Positions 1-10,038 of a DNA stretch of 64,000 bases are shown here, piece by piece (position 1 is the stretch's first letter; each line of letters begins with the position of its first letter). The stretch spans positions 12,991,865 through 13,055,864 of the forward strand of contig NC_087082.1 of assembly GCF_026151205.1 (NCBI RefSeq), written 5' to 3'. The stretch comes from Bolinopsis microptera (lineage: Eukaryota; Ctenophora; Tentaculata; Lobata; Bolinopsidae). Made by a program: the position numbers and the translations under genes. The notes beneath the pieces were generated by a model, which saw nothing but the letters and a program-made list of their open reading frames with translations, was not told the origin of the DNA and made no database searches.

Positions 1-894
1 TAAATAAAGACGATTTATTTTATGACAAAAAATGAAGTATAAATTGTTATCTATCTGATTAAAAAATTTTGATTCAGTTAAATAGAAAAATCGCCAGCCT
101 CGGTTATATTCTCAATTATCTACTAGTACTAATACCTTAATTGAAGTGAATTCAATTGCAGTCACGGTACCATTGGTCTAGAATAATTTGCCTAACCAGT
201 ATCTTTCGGTTTAAGTGCATCAATCACTATCATAAATTTAAGATAAATCTATGATACATCTAAGATGAGTTTAGCATAAATCTAGCATAAATACAGTATA
301 AATCTAGCGTAAATTAGCCTTAAGCTAATGTAGCGTATATCACTATTCTAGAATCTGGAAAGTTAAAACAAGTTGCCAACGATTTGGGTTATCTTGTTCA
401 AAAGTTCAAAGGAATTCGTTTGTTTGGACACGTGACACATCTGGAACAATCGGATTGCAAGCTCAATTGTCACAGCCACTCAACTATTCTGCTACAATTG
501 TTGCCACGTGTCAAAGCTGAATTTAACCATCTCGTCCATAAAAGAAATTTGCAAGCCGATAAAATGTTTTCGTAAGCAATTGTTTCCGTAAGCAATTGTT
601 TCCGTAAGCAAGTGATCAACAAGCCGATTTTGGCATCCATGCCAAACTTTAATTTTAACAGTTTAGAACACCGCCTTTTCAAACAGAAGTTTGCATGAAG
701 GAAAACTTGGGACAATAGAACAGCGCGGAACAGTTTCATCAAACACGTATCTGTGAGTGTGGGGGAGGGGTACAGTGTACACTGTGGAGGAGGCGTACAC
801 TGTACGCTCTTAATCTAACGATTATATCATCTCACATCGTTACTACAAATTAAAGTTAACTTTACAGTTCTAAAACGAACATATACAAGAGTCG
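1..894. other. AT-rich non-coding stretch, degenerate short repeats
   Basis: No gene is supported here. Around 235-320 there is a degenerate direct repeat of a roughly 11-14 bp unit built on 'ataaatctagc'. At 572-612 a 16-bp unit (gtaagcaattgtttcc) occurs two and a half times. The short ORFs on both strands have no recognisable protein character. It lies immediately downstream of the stop of the minus-strand gene at 895-1658, so its right edge probably contains that gene's 3' UTR. I found no clear AATAAA signal. Confidence 0.5.
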
Positions 895-1658
895 TTAAGT
901 CTTTTTAGCTTTAGTCCCTGAGAAGGGAAATGGTGGTGTCGGCTCGCTCTCCGTACTCTCGTGATCGCTCACTTCTCCTCCTCTTGGAAGCATGAAGGTA
1001 ACTGACTTAGTTGAAGGGCAGTTAGTTGTGCTGGAGGTAGCTGACGATTTTATAGATGGGGCGCAGTTACCTGGTTTGGCGGATACCTGGGAAGAATTTG
1101 ATCATAGAAAGTTATAATTTCAGTTGTCTCGGTTGAAAGGTAATATTGTGGTGATGTCTAGAACAAAAAAGCGCTGTAAGTGTAAGTATAAAAATAATTT
1201 CAATTTCAAACCTTTCTGAGAAATGCTTTGTCTGATATCTCAGTGTTTGGTGACTTCACTCGTCTCAGTGCTGGTTGAGACCTCGGTCTTTGCTGTGAAT
1301 CTATAACTACAAGCAAGTATTCTAAATTACGTTAGTACAGCAATGAATACTTATAGTTGTACCCACAACTAGATACACATATAATAATCAGATATCAGCG
1401 GCAAATTTCACTTAATTCATTAATGGTGAGGTTTACGAAATTTATCACTTCCGCAATCTCACTTTTCACAAATCCGGGATACTGACTTGAGGATCTGCGT
1501 GTTTTATCATTAGTAGGTTTCCCTGAAGATACTCTCAACCTCTGCAACTTCTCCCAGTACTGATACTCCACATAGTGATGAAGTCTCCTCTCGAACTGCC
1601 ACCGATCTAATTCAATCGTCATTGCTGCCGGGTGATCTAAAATGTCAGAATCTTCCAT
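895..1658 (-). CDS. Small hypothetical protein gene, three predicted exons
   Basis: I do not recognise the protein. Exon 1 starts with ATG at 1658 (MEDSDILDHPAAMTIELDRW) and is open to 1395. Exon 2 is 1212-1292 (27 codons, QRPRSQ...FLRK), with an acceptor after attcacag and a donor GTTTGA. Exon 3 is 895-1086 (acceptor after ttcttcccag), 63 codons ending in a Ser/Thr/Pro-rich tail (...PFPFSGTKAKKT) and a TAA stop. Exons 2 and 3 join in phase 0. The exon 1 donor is uncertain. The best consensus (GTGAGA, low edge 1463) gives the wrong phase for exon 2, while weaker donors after ...KSEIAE or ...VINF keep phase. The protein would be about 160 aa: an acidic start, an aromatic/charged helix-like segment (WQFERRLHHYVEYQYW) and a basic, Ser-rich remainder. 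No signal peptide or membrane segment is visible. It could also be a partial view of a larger gene. Confidence 0.4.
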
Positions 1659-3087
1659 AAAAAAGTGTAGCTTTTGACTAGTGTCTAGTATCGCGTATTT
1701 ATTGTAGGAGACTCAAAAAAGCAAACTTTAAAATACAGGTCATGAGTATATAATAGCTTACTGAAGAAAATAAATGTCACATATCTTTCACTTTGGCAAT
1801 GTGTTATCATCTAACACTGACGCAGCTTGCACTATACACATTGTTCATGTTATTAACTTAATGAAAACGTTTTATCTGCACTCTAAAAGCAAGCTGTACT
1901 CTTAAATCTTGGCACAATTGAGCTATCTCTGCTAGATGCGTGATATTATGTAAAGTATAGACTTTTAAAACAATGAAAAGAAAACTATGACTATATCTCT
2001 TGCATAACTCTAATATGATTGAAAAATATATATGGATTGTCATTATTATATTAGAAAGACCGAGAATAAATAAAAGTTCTAGTTCTTCTCGGTGATAAGT
2101 TTCATAGATCTGCAACAATGAACAAATCAATTTTGCTTTAACAGAAGAGGCAAGACTCAAGAGCCACAAATTTGAAAATGTACGGATCTGTATTGATAAT
2201 TCTACAGTATAATAGCTGTGTAACTGTACAGTATGGGAACTATAGCTGTGCAACTATACAGTATAGCTGTGCATTGTGCAACTATACAGCAAGGGAAATC
2301 AAAAAATGCAATATTATGTTCTAAAACTCAATTATAAAAACGGTTATCTTCATGACTAGTGCAGTCCCTGGCGATTGCCTAATTGTCGTAAACCCTAACT
2401 AGTTTACATCTGCACTCTAACTGGAACTTATGAGAATGATGCGGATCATCGGTTATATCTAATAAACAGAACCAATCCAGCTGAACATTGAAATGGAATC
2501 TCTGAACCAATATGTGATTCGAAGGTTCTACTGATCATAACGGGACGATGCGTAGACTTCTAACGAGATAAATAAATAATTATTTGGGTATCAGAAAAGC
2601 GAAAGTTACATAATTGAAAGAGTTAAGGGTATAAACTCAATAGTTTACGCTCTAGTTCTGCACTATTTTCTCACGAAAATTCTCTGAAGAAAAAAACAAG
2701 TATCAATGATCAAGCAAACGATATTAAAATGTAACTAAGCATATTTTATCATTTTTCCTGCATGTAAATACTACTAACGGCAATCCATCTGGATTTAAGC
2801 TGGTTACCAAGCCAATAAACATAATTCCACGTCAAACGTAAGCTTTTAAAGGATTAAAATCTTTATGGTTCTCCACGATTCCCACAAAGCTATAAGTTAA
2901 TATGACAAAAAAAGCAACGTTACAAGTTCACCAGCCAAATGCCAACCAAATTCTCTGAAATCTGAAAATTTGACAATATATCCTAGCTGTGATTAGCTGA
3001 TTGTTTTTGCTTGCCTTCAAGTATAATGTTTGTCATGCAGCTTCTCTCTCCGGCACTTGTGCATTGCTCCACAGATTAACACTGTGA
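1659..3087. other. Non-coding, nothing recognised
   Basis: No convincing exon on either strand. At 2190-2290 there is a degenerate local repeat of 'gcaactatacagtatagctgt'-like units (about 20-30 bp), which creates an artefactual minus-strand ORF. The left edge (1659-1720) may carry the promoter of the small gene to the left. Confidence 0.4.
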
Positions 3088-4010
3088 CTAACAGAATGAT
3101 AGCTATTAGTGAAAACTGTTTTTAATAACCCGATCCCCGAATATGGTTTTTGCAATTGAATTTGAAACGCTGGCTGCATACCATTACCAGCATACAAAAT
3201 TTGATTCTGGGAGAATATTGGATTAAGGAACATACAGAATCTGAGGACCTAAAAACTTGACCGAAATTTCTACCTTATAATTGTTCGAATATGAAAATCG
3301 GGCTCTTCAATTTATTAACTAAATTCAGTGTAAAGGGACCCATTAACCCTTTGAAAGTTGGATCTGCTTTAGTCAATCACAGCCGAACTCAGAGAACAAA
3401 CTTAGGTATCTAAATCTAACTGTCAACTGCAGTTTGAAAATTCAAAAACCCTCCAAACCCGAATATTTGATACTGACAAAATGATAGCTATTGGTGAAAG
3501 CTGTTTTCAAACCAGACCACGGATTATGGTCATTGCAATTTGGAACATTTGTTGCTTACCACTACCACTAATCTATTCAAGCATTTCTATATGATATGTA
3601 TAATAGTAAATGTAATGTGTAATAGTAAATGGATCCCGATTAATACAAATTCTCGGAGGAATACAAATCTGCAGAGAAAATGTTGAATTATTCAAAATCC
3701 GATTTTGGGAGAACATTAGATTCCGAAGACCTAATGTTGACCGAAATTTGCTGATGACCTTACATTTCTATTCACTTTATTTGGTCATAAATCATGAAAG
3801 TTTATCAGCTATGAGCTATGCTAGCACACCACCATCGAGTTATTTATTGACGTGTCTGCATCGAATTTAATATAAAATGGATAAAATAAATTTGACGGGT
3901 TAAAATTAAATAGACAAAATGTAAGGAGACCCATCATGATCCCTTTGCAAGTTGGATTAACAGTTTTGGCCGATTACAGTTAGACTCAGACAAACAGCTT
4001 GGTAAACTAT
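3088..4010. repeat. Diverged tandem duplication (two copies)
   Basis: The segment 3088-3425 is repeated, diverged, at about 3478-4010. Shared landmarks occur in the same order. The first is 'atgatagctattrgtgaaa' (3096 and 3481). The second is 'gattytgggagaayatt' (about 3200 and 3700). The third is 'gaccgaaattt' (about 3259 and 3739). The fourth is the pair 'ggacccatta / ggagacccatca' with 'ttgraagttggat' (about 3335-3365 and 3925-3957). The second copy is longer, with extra sequence around 3545-3690. No protein-like reading is conserved between copies, so this looks like duplicated non-coding or repeat sequence. Confidence 0.6.
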
Positions 4011-4060
4011 AATTTGTTTGTGAATAATGAAAATCATGTGCTTGCTGGTCACATTTGTAG

Positions 4061-5443
4061 CATGGGCACATATTAGGTGCGATGGGTGCGGGATCGCACA
4101 ATTTACCGTTTTCCGCACACTTCCGCATAATTTATTGTTTTCCGCACATTTCCGCACATTTTGTAATTATCTGCATATTTCCGCATAATCTAGCATTTTC
4201 CGCGTAATTTCGCATAATTTTGAAATTTTCGCGTTAAGATTTTCGAGTGTAAAACCAAAATATGTTAAAAGTTGGGCACTTTTAGGACCGTGACTCAGGC
4301 CCTTTCGGGACCCTGGCCCAGGCCCTTTCGGGACCCTGACCCAGGCCCTTTTGGAACTCATGCTTAGGTCACGTGACCCGGTTACCACGTGACCCAGGCC
4401 CTTTCGGGACCGTGACCCAGGCCCTTTTGGAACTCATACCTAGGCCACGTGACCCAGTTACCACGTGACTCAGGCCCTTTCGGGACCCTGACCCAGGCCC
4501 TTTCGGGACCCTGACCCAGGCCCTTTCGGGACCGTGACGCAGGCCCTTTTGGAACTCATGCTTAGGTCACGTGACCCGGTTACCACGTGACCCAGGCCCT
4601 TTCGGGACCGTGACCCAGGCCCTTTCAGTTTCGGGACCCTGACCCAGGCCCTTTCGGGACCGTGACCCAGGCCCTTTCGGGACCGTGACCCAGGCCCTTT
4701 TGGAACTCATGCTTAGGCCACGTGACTCAGGCCCTTTCGGGACCGTGACCCAGGCCCTTTCGGGACCGTTACCCAGGCCCTTTCGGGACCGTTACCCAGG
4801 CCCTTTCGGGACCGTGATCCAGGCCCTTTCGGGACCGTGACCCAGGCCATTATGGAACCCTCGTCGTTACCGTACTTTGATTATAGTGTATCAGTTATCA
4901 TTCGTAGGTGATAATAGAAGAAGTAGGTGTAAAGGGTAATGAGCTTTATTCGTTGCAGCGTTGGCTTTATAGTGGGCTTAATGGATCTTGGATCAAATGG
5001 TTCACAAATACTGACGATCAATGCCAACAAGCGTGTCACATATTTGCGATCACGCATGGGATCTGATCGACTCTATCAAGAGGCGTCTTCAAATAACTGC
5101 GTCCTGATTCCTGATCTCTACCAGATCAAGTCACTGTTCCCAGATAACTGAATCTCAATATAGGTTCAATCATGGTCTTAGTAAAGAACTACACCCTGAT
5201 CAGTAACACATAAACAGACCTATTTTTAATAAGAGCGGCGGTTATACGTTTAGAATTTCCAAAGTCCTCGAGAAAATGCAAAAAAAAACCCGCACAATTC
5301 CCGCACAAATTTCGAAAAAATCGCCGCACATTTGCCGCATAATTGGTAAAAATTTACCGCACCTTACCGCACATTTTACCTTTATAGTCGGGTGCGGTAC
5401 CGCATAATTTCGACTTTTTTACCGCACCTAATATGTGCCTCTG
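4061..5443. mobile_element. Non-autonomous hAT-type DNA transposon, 1383 bp
   Basis: The ends form terminal inverted repeats of 21 bp with 19 matches: the left begins CATGGGCACATATTAGGTGC and the right, read inward, begins CAGAGGCACATATTAGGTGC. The element is flanked by an 8-bp direct repeat ATTTGTAG at 4053-4060 and 5444-5451. An 8-bp target duplication is the hallmark of hAT elements. Subterminal regions (4085-4240 and 5270-5425) are packed with CCGCA-type motifs in both arms (ccgcaca, ccgcataa), which fits clustered transposase-binding sites. The middle is a GC-rich minisatellite, plus about 400 bp (4860-5260) of unique sequence. No transposase is encoded, so movement would depend on an enzyme supplied from elsewhere. 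The 70-aa ORF at 4939-5151 has no recognisable domain. Confidence 0.85.
4278..4858. repeat. GC-rich 23-bp minisatellite inside the hAT element
   Basis: About two dozen head-to-tail copies of a 23-bp unit (AGGCCCTTTCGGGACCGTGACCC) interleaved with a variant block (ttttggaactcatgcttaggtcacgtgacccggttacc). It is markedly more GC-rich than everything around it. It lies wholly between the two subterminal regions of the hAT element, so it probably expanded inside the transposon. Confidence 0.9.
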
Positions 5444-5650
5444 ATTTGTAGTGCAGCTGAAATGATTATGTCAGTGGCATGAAATCACTGGGCCGACTTT
5501 TTGTTTGTATTACCGAAAATTTGTCATCGGATTACTATATTCTTAAGACTTTAAAAAAAGGCAACCGCCCTAGATTAAAACCAGCGCATGACTCTACTTG
5601 TCTCACGTTACGATTTTTTGAAAAATACACGTTTTTTGAGCTTTTTAGCG

Positions 5651-5911
5651 TTATTTGGTAGGCAGATTCTGCCATCTGGAATCGTCATTGTATTCTTGTT
5701 GCTCAAGTTTATGCATAGCGGCGTCAATTCTTGACTGTTCATCGTAATTATAATTTAGACACGTGATATACGTTTTGTTTTTTAGTTGTATCATGACTGA
5801 TTGTGTGTTATGAGGCTCATTCATTAGAAATTTCATGTTCCCGCGATCAACTCTTGTTGTAGCTCCGCCCCTAACAAGCCCACAAAATGGTATCAACTTC
5901 GAACTAAACAA
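5651..5911 (-). CDS. Unassigned minus-strand open frame, possible exon
   Basis: An 86-codon open frame without an ATG at its start. The first Met is in ...GNMKFLMNEP. It reads like protein (hydrophilic, ending ...DDSRWQNLPTK and a TAA stop) and could be a terminal exon or a short retro-derived ORF. I do not recognise it and could not connect it by phase to a neighbour. It lies downstream of the stop at 6157-6159, so it is not part of the same transcript unless splicing is alternative. Confidence 0.25.
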   Translation of the reverse strand: MFSSKLIPFCGLVRGGATTRVDRGNMKFLMNEPHNTQSVMIQLKNKTYITCLNYNYDEQSRIDAAMHKLEQQEYNDDSRWQNLPTK

Positions 5912-6156
5912 TTAAAACACGTACAACTAATAAACTGCACATTGGAGTTAACAAGGCACAAAATAAAGCGTTTACTCAAAACAACTACAAACAACAACCT
6001 TAAAACAAGAAAAAAACACATTACACATTGACTTTAGATATAGCGTAAGAAAAAGTACACCGGATAATACTCTCCTACGTATAGAGCTCTCAATCTATAT
6101 GTACAAATATAATACATGAGAACACACACATATTCCAGCACCACATACTCAACTAC

Positions 6157-6270
6157 TCAGAATAGAGGCTGCTTGTCCAGCTGAGTGGCTGCCATCTTCT
6201 GATAAACCTGATTGTATACGTCACGTACATCAGACATCTCTTCTTCCAACACAGTACCTACACGGTATAC
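6157..6270 (-). CDS. Predicted C-terminal exon of an unrecognised gene
   Basis: After an acceptor (cacaccag) the frame reads 37 codons, VYRVGTVLEEEMSDVRDVYN...MAATQLDKQPLF, and stops with TGA. An in-frame TAA lies just upstream of the acceptor, which supports a real splice site. A possible preceding exon is 7381-7415 (ctgcag acceptor, GTAAGC donor, reading EVMACYVQLVG) with matching phase. No further exons were placed with confidence, and the intervening DNA is repeat-rich. A hydrophobic minus-strand stretch near 9240-9300 (WMSLISPVCSTAFAALFIF) could be a membrane-segment exon of the same gene, but that is a guess. The C-terminus has a heptad-like charged helix. Function unknown. Confidence 0.35.
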   Translation of the reverse strand, partial: VYRVGTVLEEEMSDVRDVYNQVYQKMAATQLDKQPLF

Positions 6271-6630
6271 CTGGTGTGATTACTGATTGTACTCAGTACT
6301 GAGTAGTGAGGTGGAAGTTGAGTGGCACACTAACATATGTCTGTGTGAGTGAGTCATGACTCTGCAATCTCTCTAAACTCTTTGAAGGTTCATGCACGAT
6401 CTCTACTGATCATGCACATTCATCAAGCAAGCTCATCAGTGTGTGTGTCGCTGGGATAGTTCATGGATTTTGTTGAGACTGTGAAAAGTGTTTGCTTCTT
6501 AACGTGAAATACACATGGAATTATTTTTATTTAACTCGACCTTATTTGCAATCATTTGGACGGTGTAACAGGAAATTAGAAAACTATAACTAGTGCAAAA
6601 TTAAAATGTTGAAATTGTCACGAATATATC

Positions 6631-6735
6631 TACGGTGGCTCAGAGACCCACCATCGTTTTAAAATAGATTTGAAAAAAAAACCCGATGTCAAATCGTTCT
6701 ATATTTTAATATTGAATTGGAATTTCATGGCGCCC
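6631..6735 (+). repeat. Left arm of a diverged inverted repeat
   Basis: This segment (tacggtggctcagagaccca ... gaatttcatggcg) is the reverse complement, at roughly three quarters identity by eye, of 9124-9228. Shared landmarks are ggctcagaga/ggctcagaca, ccatcgttttaaaat, aaatcgttctata/aaatcgttta and ggaatttcatgg. The arms are 2.4 kb apart. They may be terminal repeats of a large, otherwise degraded element or two opposed copies of a dispersed repeat. Confidence 0.6.
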
Positions 6736-6944
6736 CACGAAAACCTCACCGATCAACGGCGAACCTCCACGCGGTGTGGGGTGGGTGGCTCGAACGGGAG
6801 GTGCATGGGTGTTTCTAACCTATGCAAAGGAAGGGACTAGCTCCATCTCTACAACAATTAAGGAAAGGCTCTAATATATATGTAATAGCCTCTACTAGTA
6901 CTAACTACTAACCTTAGAACCGCAGCATAACCGCAGGAAACTCA

Positions 6945-7350
6945 CAGGCTCCCACATCTCATGTAACCCCAAGATTTGGTTTTGGATCGGACACTCAAAA
7001 CAACGATAGAGGAGCGGTATATACGCTCACTGGCTACCACGTCTCGGTAACCCTAAGACTCTAACAGTAACACTTAACAGACTCTAACTCGCTCACAGGC
7101 TTCCACGTCTCGTGTACCCTAGGATTTGGTTTTGGATCGGACACTCAAAACAACGATAGAAGAGCGGTCTACACCGACACGCTCACAGGCTACCATGTCT
7201 CGTGTAACCCCAGGATTTAACACGCTCACAGGCTACCACGTCTCGTGTAACCCCAGGATTTAACACGCTCACAGGCTACCACGTCTCGTGTACCCTAGGA
7301 TTTGGTTTTGGATCGGACACTCAAAACAACGATAGAGGAGCGGTCTACAG
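6945..7350. repeat. Irregular tandem repeat, 43-bp and longer units
   Basis: Six copies of a block starting 'cgctcacaggctaccacgtc' (starts near 6945, 7026, 7090, 7180, 7223, 7266). Three copies carry an extra module, gatttggttttggatcggac followed by actcaaaacaacgataga. Two adjacent copies (7180, 7223) are near-identical 43-mers. The alternation of short and long units points to repeated unequal exchange. The array would lie in an intron if the exons at 6157 and 7381 are real. Confidence 0.8.
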
Positions 7351-8008
7351 TGACGTTACACCTACAGGAACATTGCTTACTCCTACGAGTTGCACGTAGC
7401 AGGCCATGACCTCCCCTGCAGAAGTCCCTGTATTTCCGTTGTTGGCCCGTCGGGGTTGCACCATACCAGGGGCGGTGGTACTGGTAACAGAACTTCAAGA
7501 CTCTCGGAGTCTGTTGTCGATATCTATGTTTAATATATTTATGGTAGGTATATAATTTGGGAGTCTCTCTCACCAGCAGCAGGAGTTGGGGAAATGCAGA
7601 CACGTTGTGAAAGCCATCGTATGACCGTAAGGAAGGCTTACTGTCGATCTTTACAGCCTAATTGCCCAAACGATGCGTGACTAGCACTCACAATCACATT
7701 AAAGCCTCATAGAAAATAAGATTACACACATTATGTTCCTTCTACAGTGTTTTAATGTGTTTACTTTGAGTACTCTCATGCTAGTAGTTAGCGTTTATTG
7801 TCGGGCAGCCAGCGGGTTATCTTTTATTTTATTTTTTTGTTTGTTTATAGAGCTGCACGCCGTATATTTCCAGGTTCATTATTATATATAATGCAGGACT
7901 TCCAGGCAATGAGCATGGTTCTAGGACACACTCAACTAGGGAAGTTGAGAGGCGGGTTAGCCATTATACGAAACACCTTATTATATTAATAGAATTAGAA
8001 CGCTATTA

Positions 8009-8805
8009 CCTTACTCGGGATTATTATGACCGGGATAAAGTGGCGGGTTTAGGGTAATTTCGCCATATTTTTCCCGAACCACATTTTCACCGGTCGTTAA
8101 TAAACCCGCCGACTCAGCTTTTAGGGTTCCCAAGGGGTATGGGTGCTCATATTTTAATGGTTGTCTTATATTCACTAAAGAAGACTATTGGGACACTTGT
8201 TGTAGGTTTTTCGACTTCATTTGGCTAAAATTGCAAAAAATTCGCCTTTTTGCCCAATTCTTGTCATATATCCTTATTGTCAAAGTTGATTTAAATAGGC
8301 CAATTTTTAATTTCTTAGGTAGGACTATCTCTACATAATGAAATAGGACTCAAAGTAAAAGTAACAGTTAAATTAAAACTCGAATTAATTAAAACGGTCA
8401 ATAACATGAATCAGTTTCATCAGTCATTTATTCATAATTCTAAACAATGTGAACGATGCATTCTTTCGAAGATTTTCTACAAATTGAGTCATAATGGTTA
8501 TTTGATACACGTAAACATGTAATGCTAATTCAAAACAACGAATTTGCTAGAGTCTACTTTCAACAATTATTGATAATTCGACTTGTTTCACAAGTTTTAG
8601 CAATGCGAAAATTTCTGAACCTGCTTATCTCTAATAAGGAAATTTACATCTGAGACAACATTTTTGAATCTAAAATTGAAAGGTTGGACACCGGTAAAAT
8701 GGCGACCGGGAAAATGTGGTGGGTTTCGAGCAATTTCGCCATATTTTTCCCGAACCATATTTTAACCGGTCGTTAATAAACCCGTCATAATAATCCCGAG
8801 TAAGG
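8009..8805. mobile_element. MITE-like element with TA target, 797 bp
   Basis: The ends are inverted repeats: left ccttactcgggattattatg, and the right end read inward gives the same sequence. They are flanked by TA on both sides, as expected of the Tc1/mariner superfamily. Inside each end a second module (cgccatatttttcccgaacc ... accggtcgttaataaacccg) occurs in the same orientation, giving a compound terminus. The interior is AT-rich with no ORF, so the element is non-autonomous. Confidence 0.75.
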
Positions 8806-9123
8806 TAGTATTACTACTATTACCTACATACATTCATTTGCATCCTTTAAAGATTTAAGATCTTCAATTTCAAATGCAATTTATAAAGCTCATTTACTTT
8901 CATGTTATTACCTTGTTTGCAATGTCTTTTTTCGTGTTCATGAGTGCCTTAAGTTTAGCTTATTGCTCTTTTTAATCCTTATAGTTGTTCAATCCTTTAA
9001 ATGATTAGCCTATTTCAGTGATGTCATAATCATACTACTTTCACACCTACACGGCATTTTCACAAGAATTTTGTTACAATTTAAGGGCGAGCGATTTAGT
9101 GGGAGCGGGCGCCGGCGGGTTGA

Positions 9124-9228
9124 GCCATGAAATTCCAAATCCAATTCAATTTCAATTTTCAATATTAAACGATTTGAAATCGGTTTTTTCGAATCAATTT
9201 TAAAACGATGGCGTGTCTGAGCCATCAT
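9124..9228 (-). repeat. Right arm of the inverted repeat
   Basis: Reverse-complement partner of 6631-6735. The pair encloses the TA-flanked element at 8009-8805, which is therefore nested within whatever larger unit the arms define. The minus-strand ORF running through this arm is not conserved in the other arm and is probably not coding here. Confidence 0.6.
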
Positions 9229-10038
9229 ATCGTAACGAAAGATAAACAATGCGGCGAAGGCAGTAGAGCAGACTGGAGATATGAGACTCATCCATTCCTG
9301 GGGCTCAGAAAAAGGTTGAATTCTACTAAAAACCTTTACTGGTAGTTTATTATAACAAAAATAAATTTCACACACTACATTAAGCTTAAAAGCTTCAAAA
9401 TAATATGTGGATGTAACGGTAAACAGATATTCAAGTAGTGTGATTGTAATGTGACAATCCTAGAGCGAATAGCGGTTCGTGAATATAAATATAATTGTTT
9501 TAACTTTTTAAAAATTTCACATTTCCGCATTTTGTCTGATTGATTAGACTAAAGAATCAATAACATGTTCTAAGTTAATTTTTATGATTTAAACATGTCA
9601 TCTCACACTTTAAATCACTTTGACTAAAGATGTTTTGCCAAAACATTTTTAACATTGTTAACATTTTTAATTTTTTAGTCATTCCACTCGAACATGATAT
9701 TTTGTTTGATATAAATAAATAACTCATTTTAAAATGGCGTAATTAGGATCATGAATTGTTATGGGAAGGTCTGAATCGTGATTTTTCTCGATTAAACGAA
9801 ACGAATTTAAATTGCAAAATCAAAATAAATGTTCCTTGTTGGCTGCGGCCAAATTTTAAAAACAATCACATTGAAAGCAAATAGCAAATCTGAATTGTTA
9901 AAAAAATTAATAATTAAATTTAAAATAAATGAAATCGAATCACACCAAAAAAATGGCGAAAAAGCGATAAAATAATTTCACAAATACTCGTCTGAAAATT
10001 GTAAACCTAATGCAGTCTGTTTCCTAAAATTCCTTTTG
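9229..10038. other. 3' flank of the Rab-effector gene, AT-rich
   Basis: Directly downstream of the stop codon of the minus-strand C2-domain gene. Likely contains its 3' UTR near 9900-10038, but no clean AATAAA or ATTAAA is seen on the minus strand there. Otherwise simple AT-rich sequence with nothing recognised. Confidence 0.4.

Noticed and set aside
9010-9375. 121-aa minus-strand ORF
   Set aside because: Runs through the diverged inverted-repeat arm and the frame is not kept in the other arm. Only the hydrophobic stretch near 9240-9300 might be an exon.
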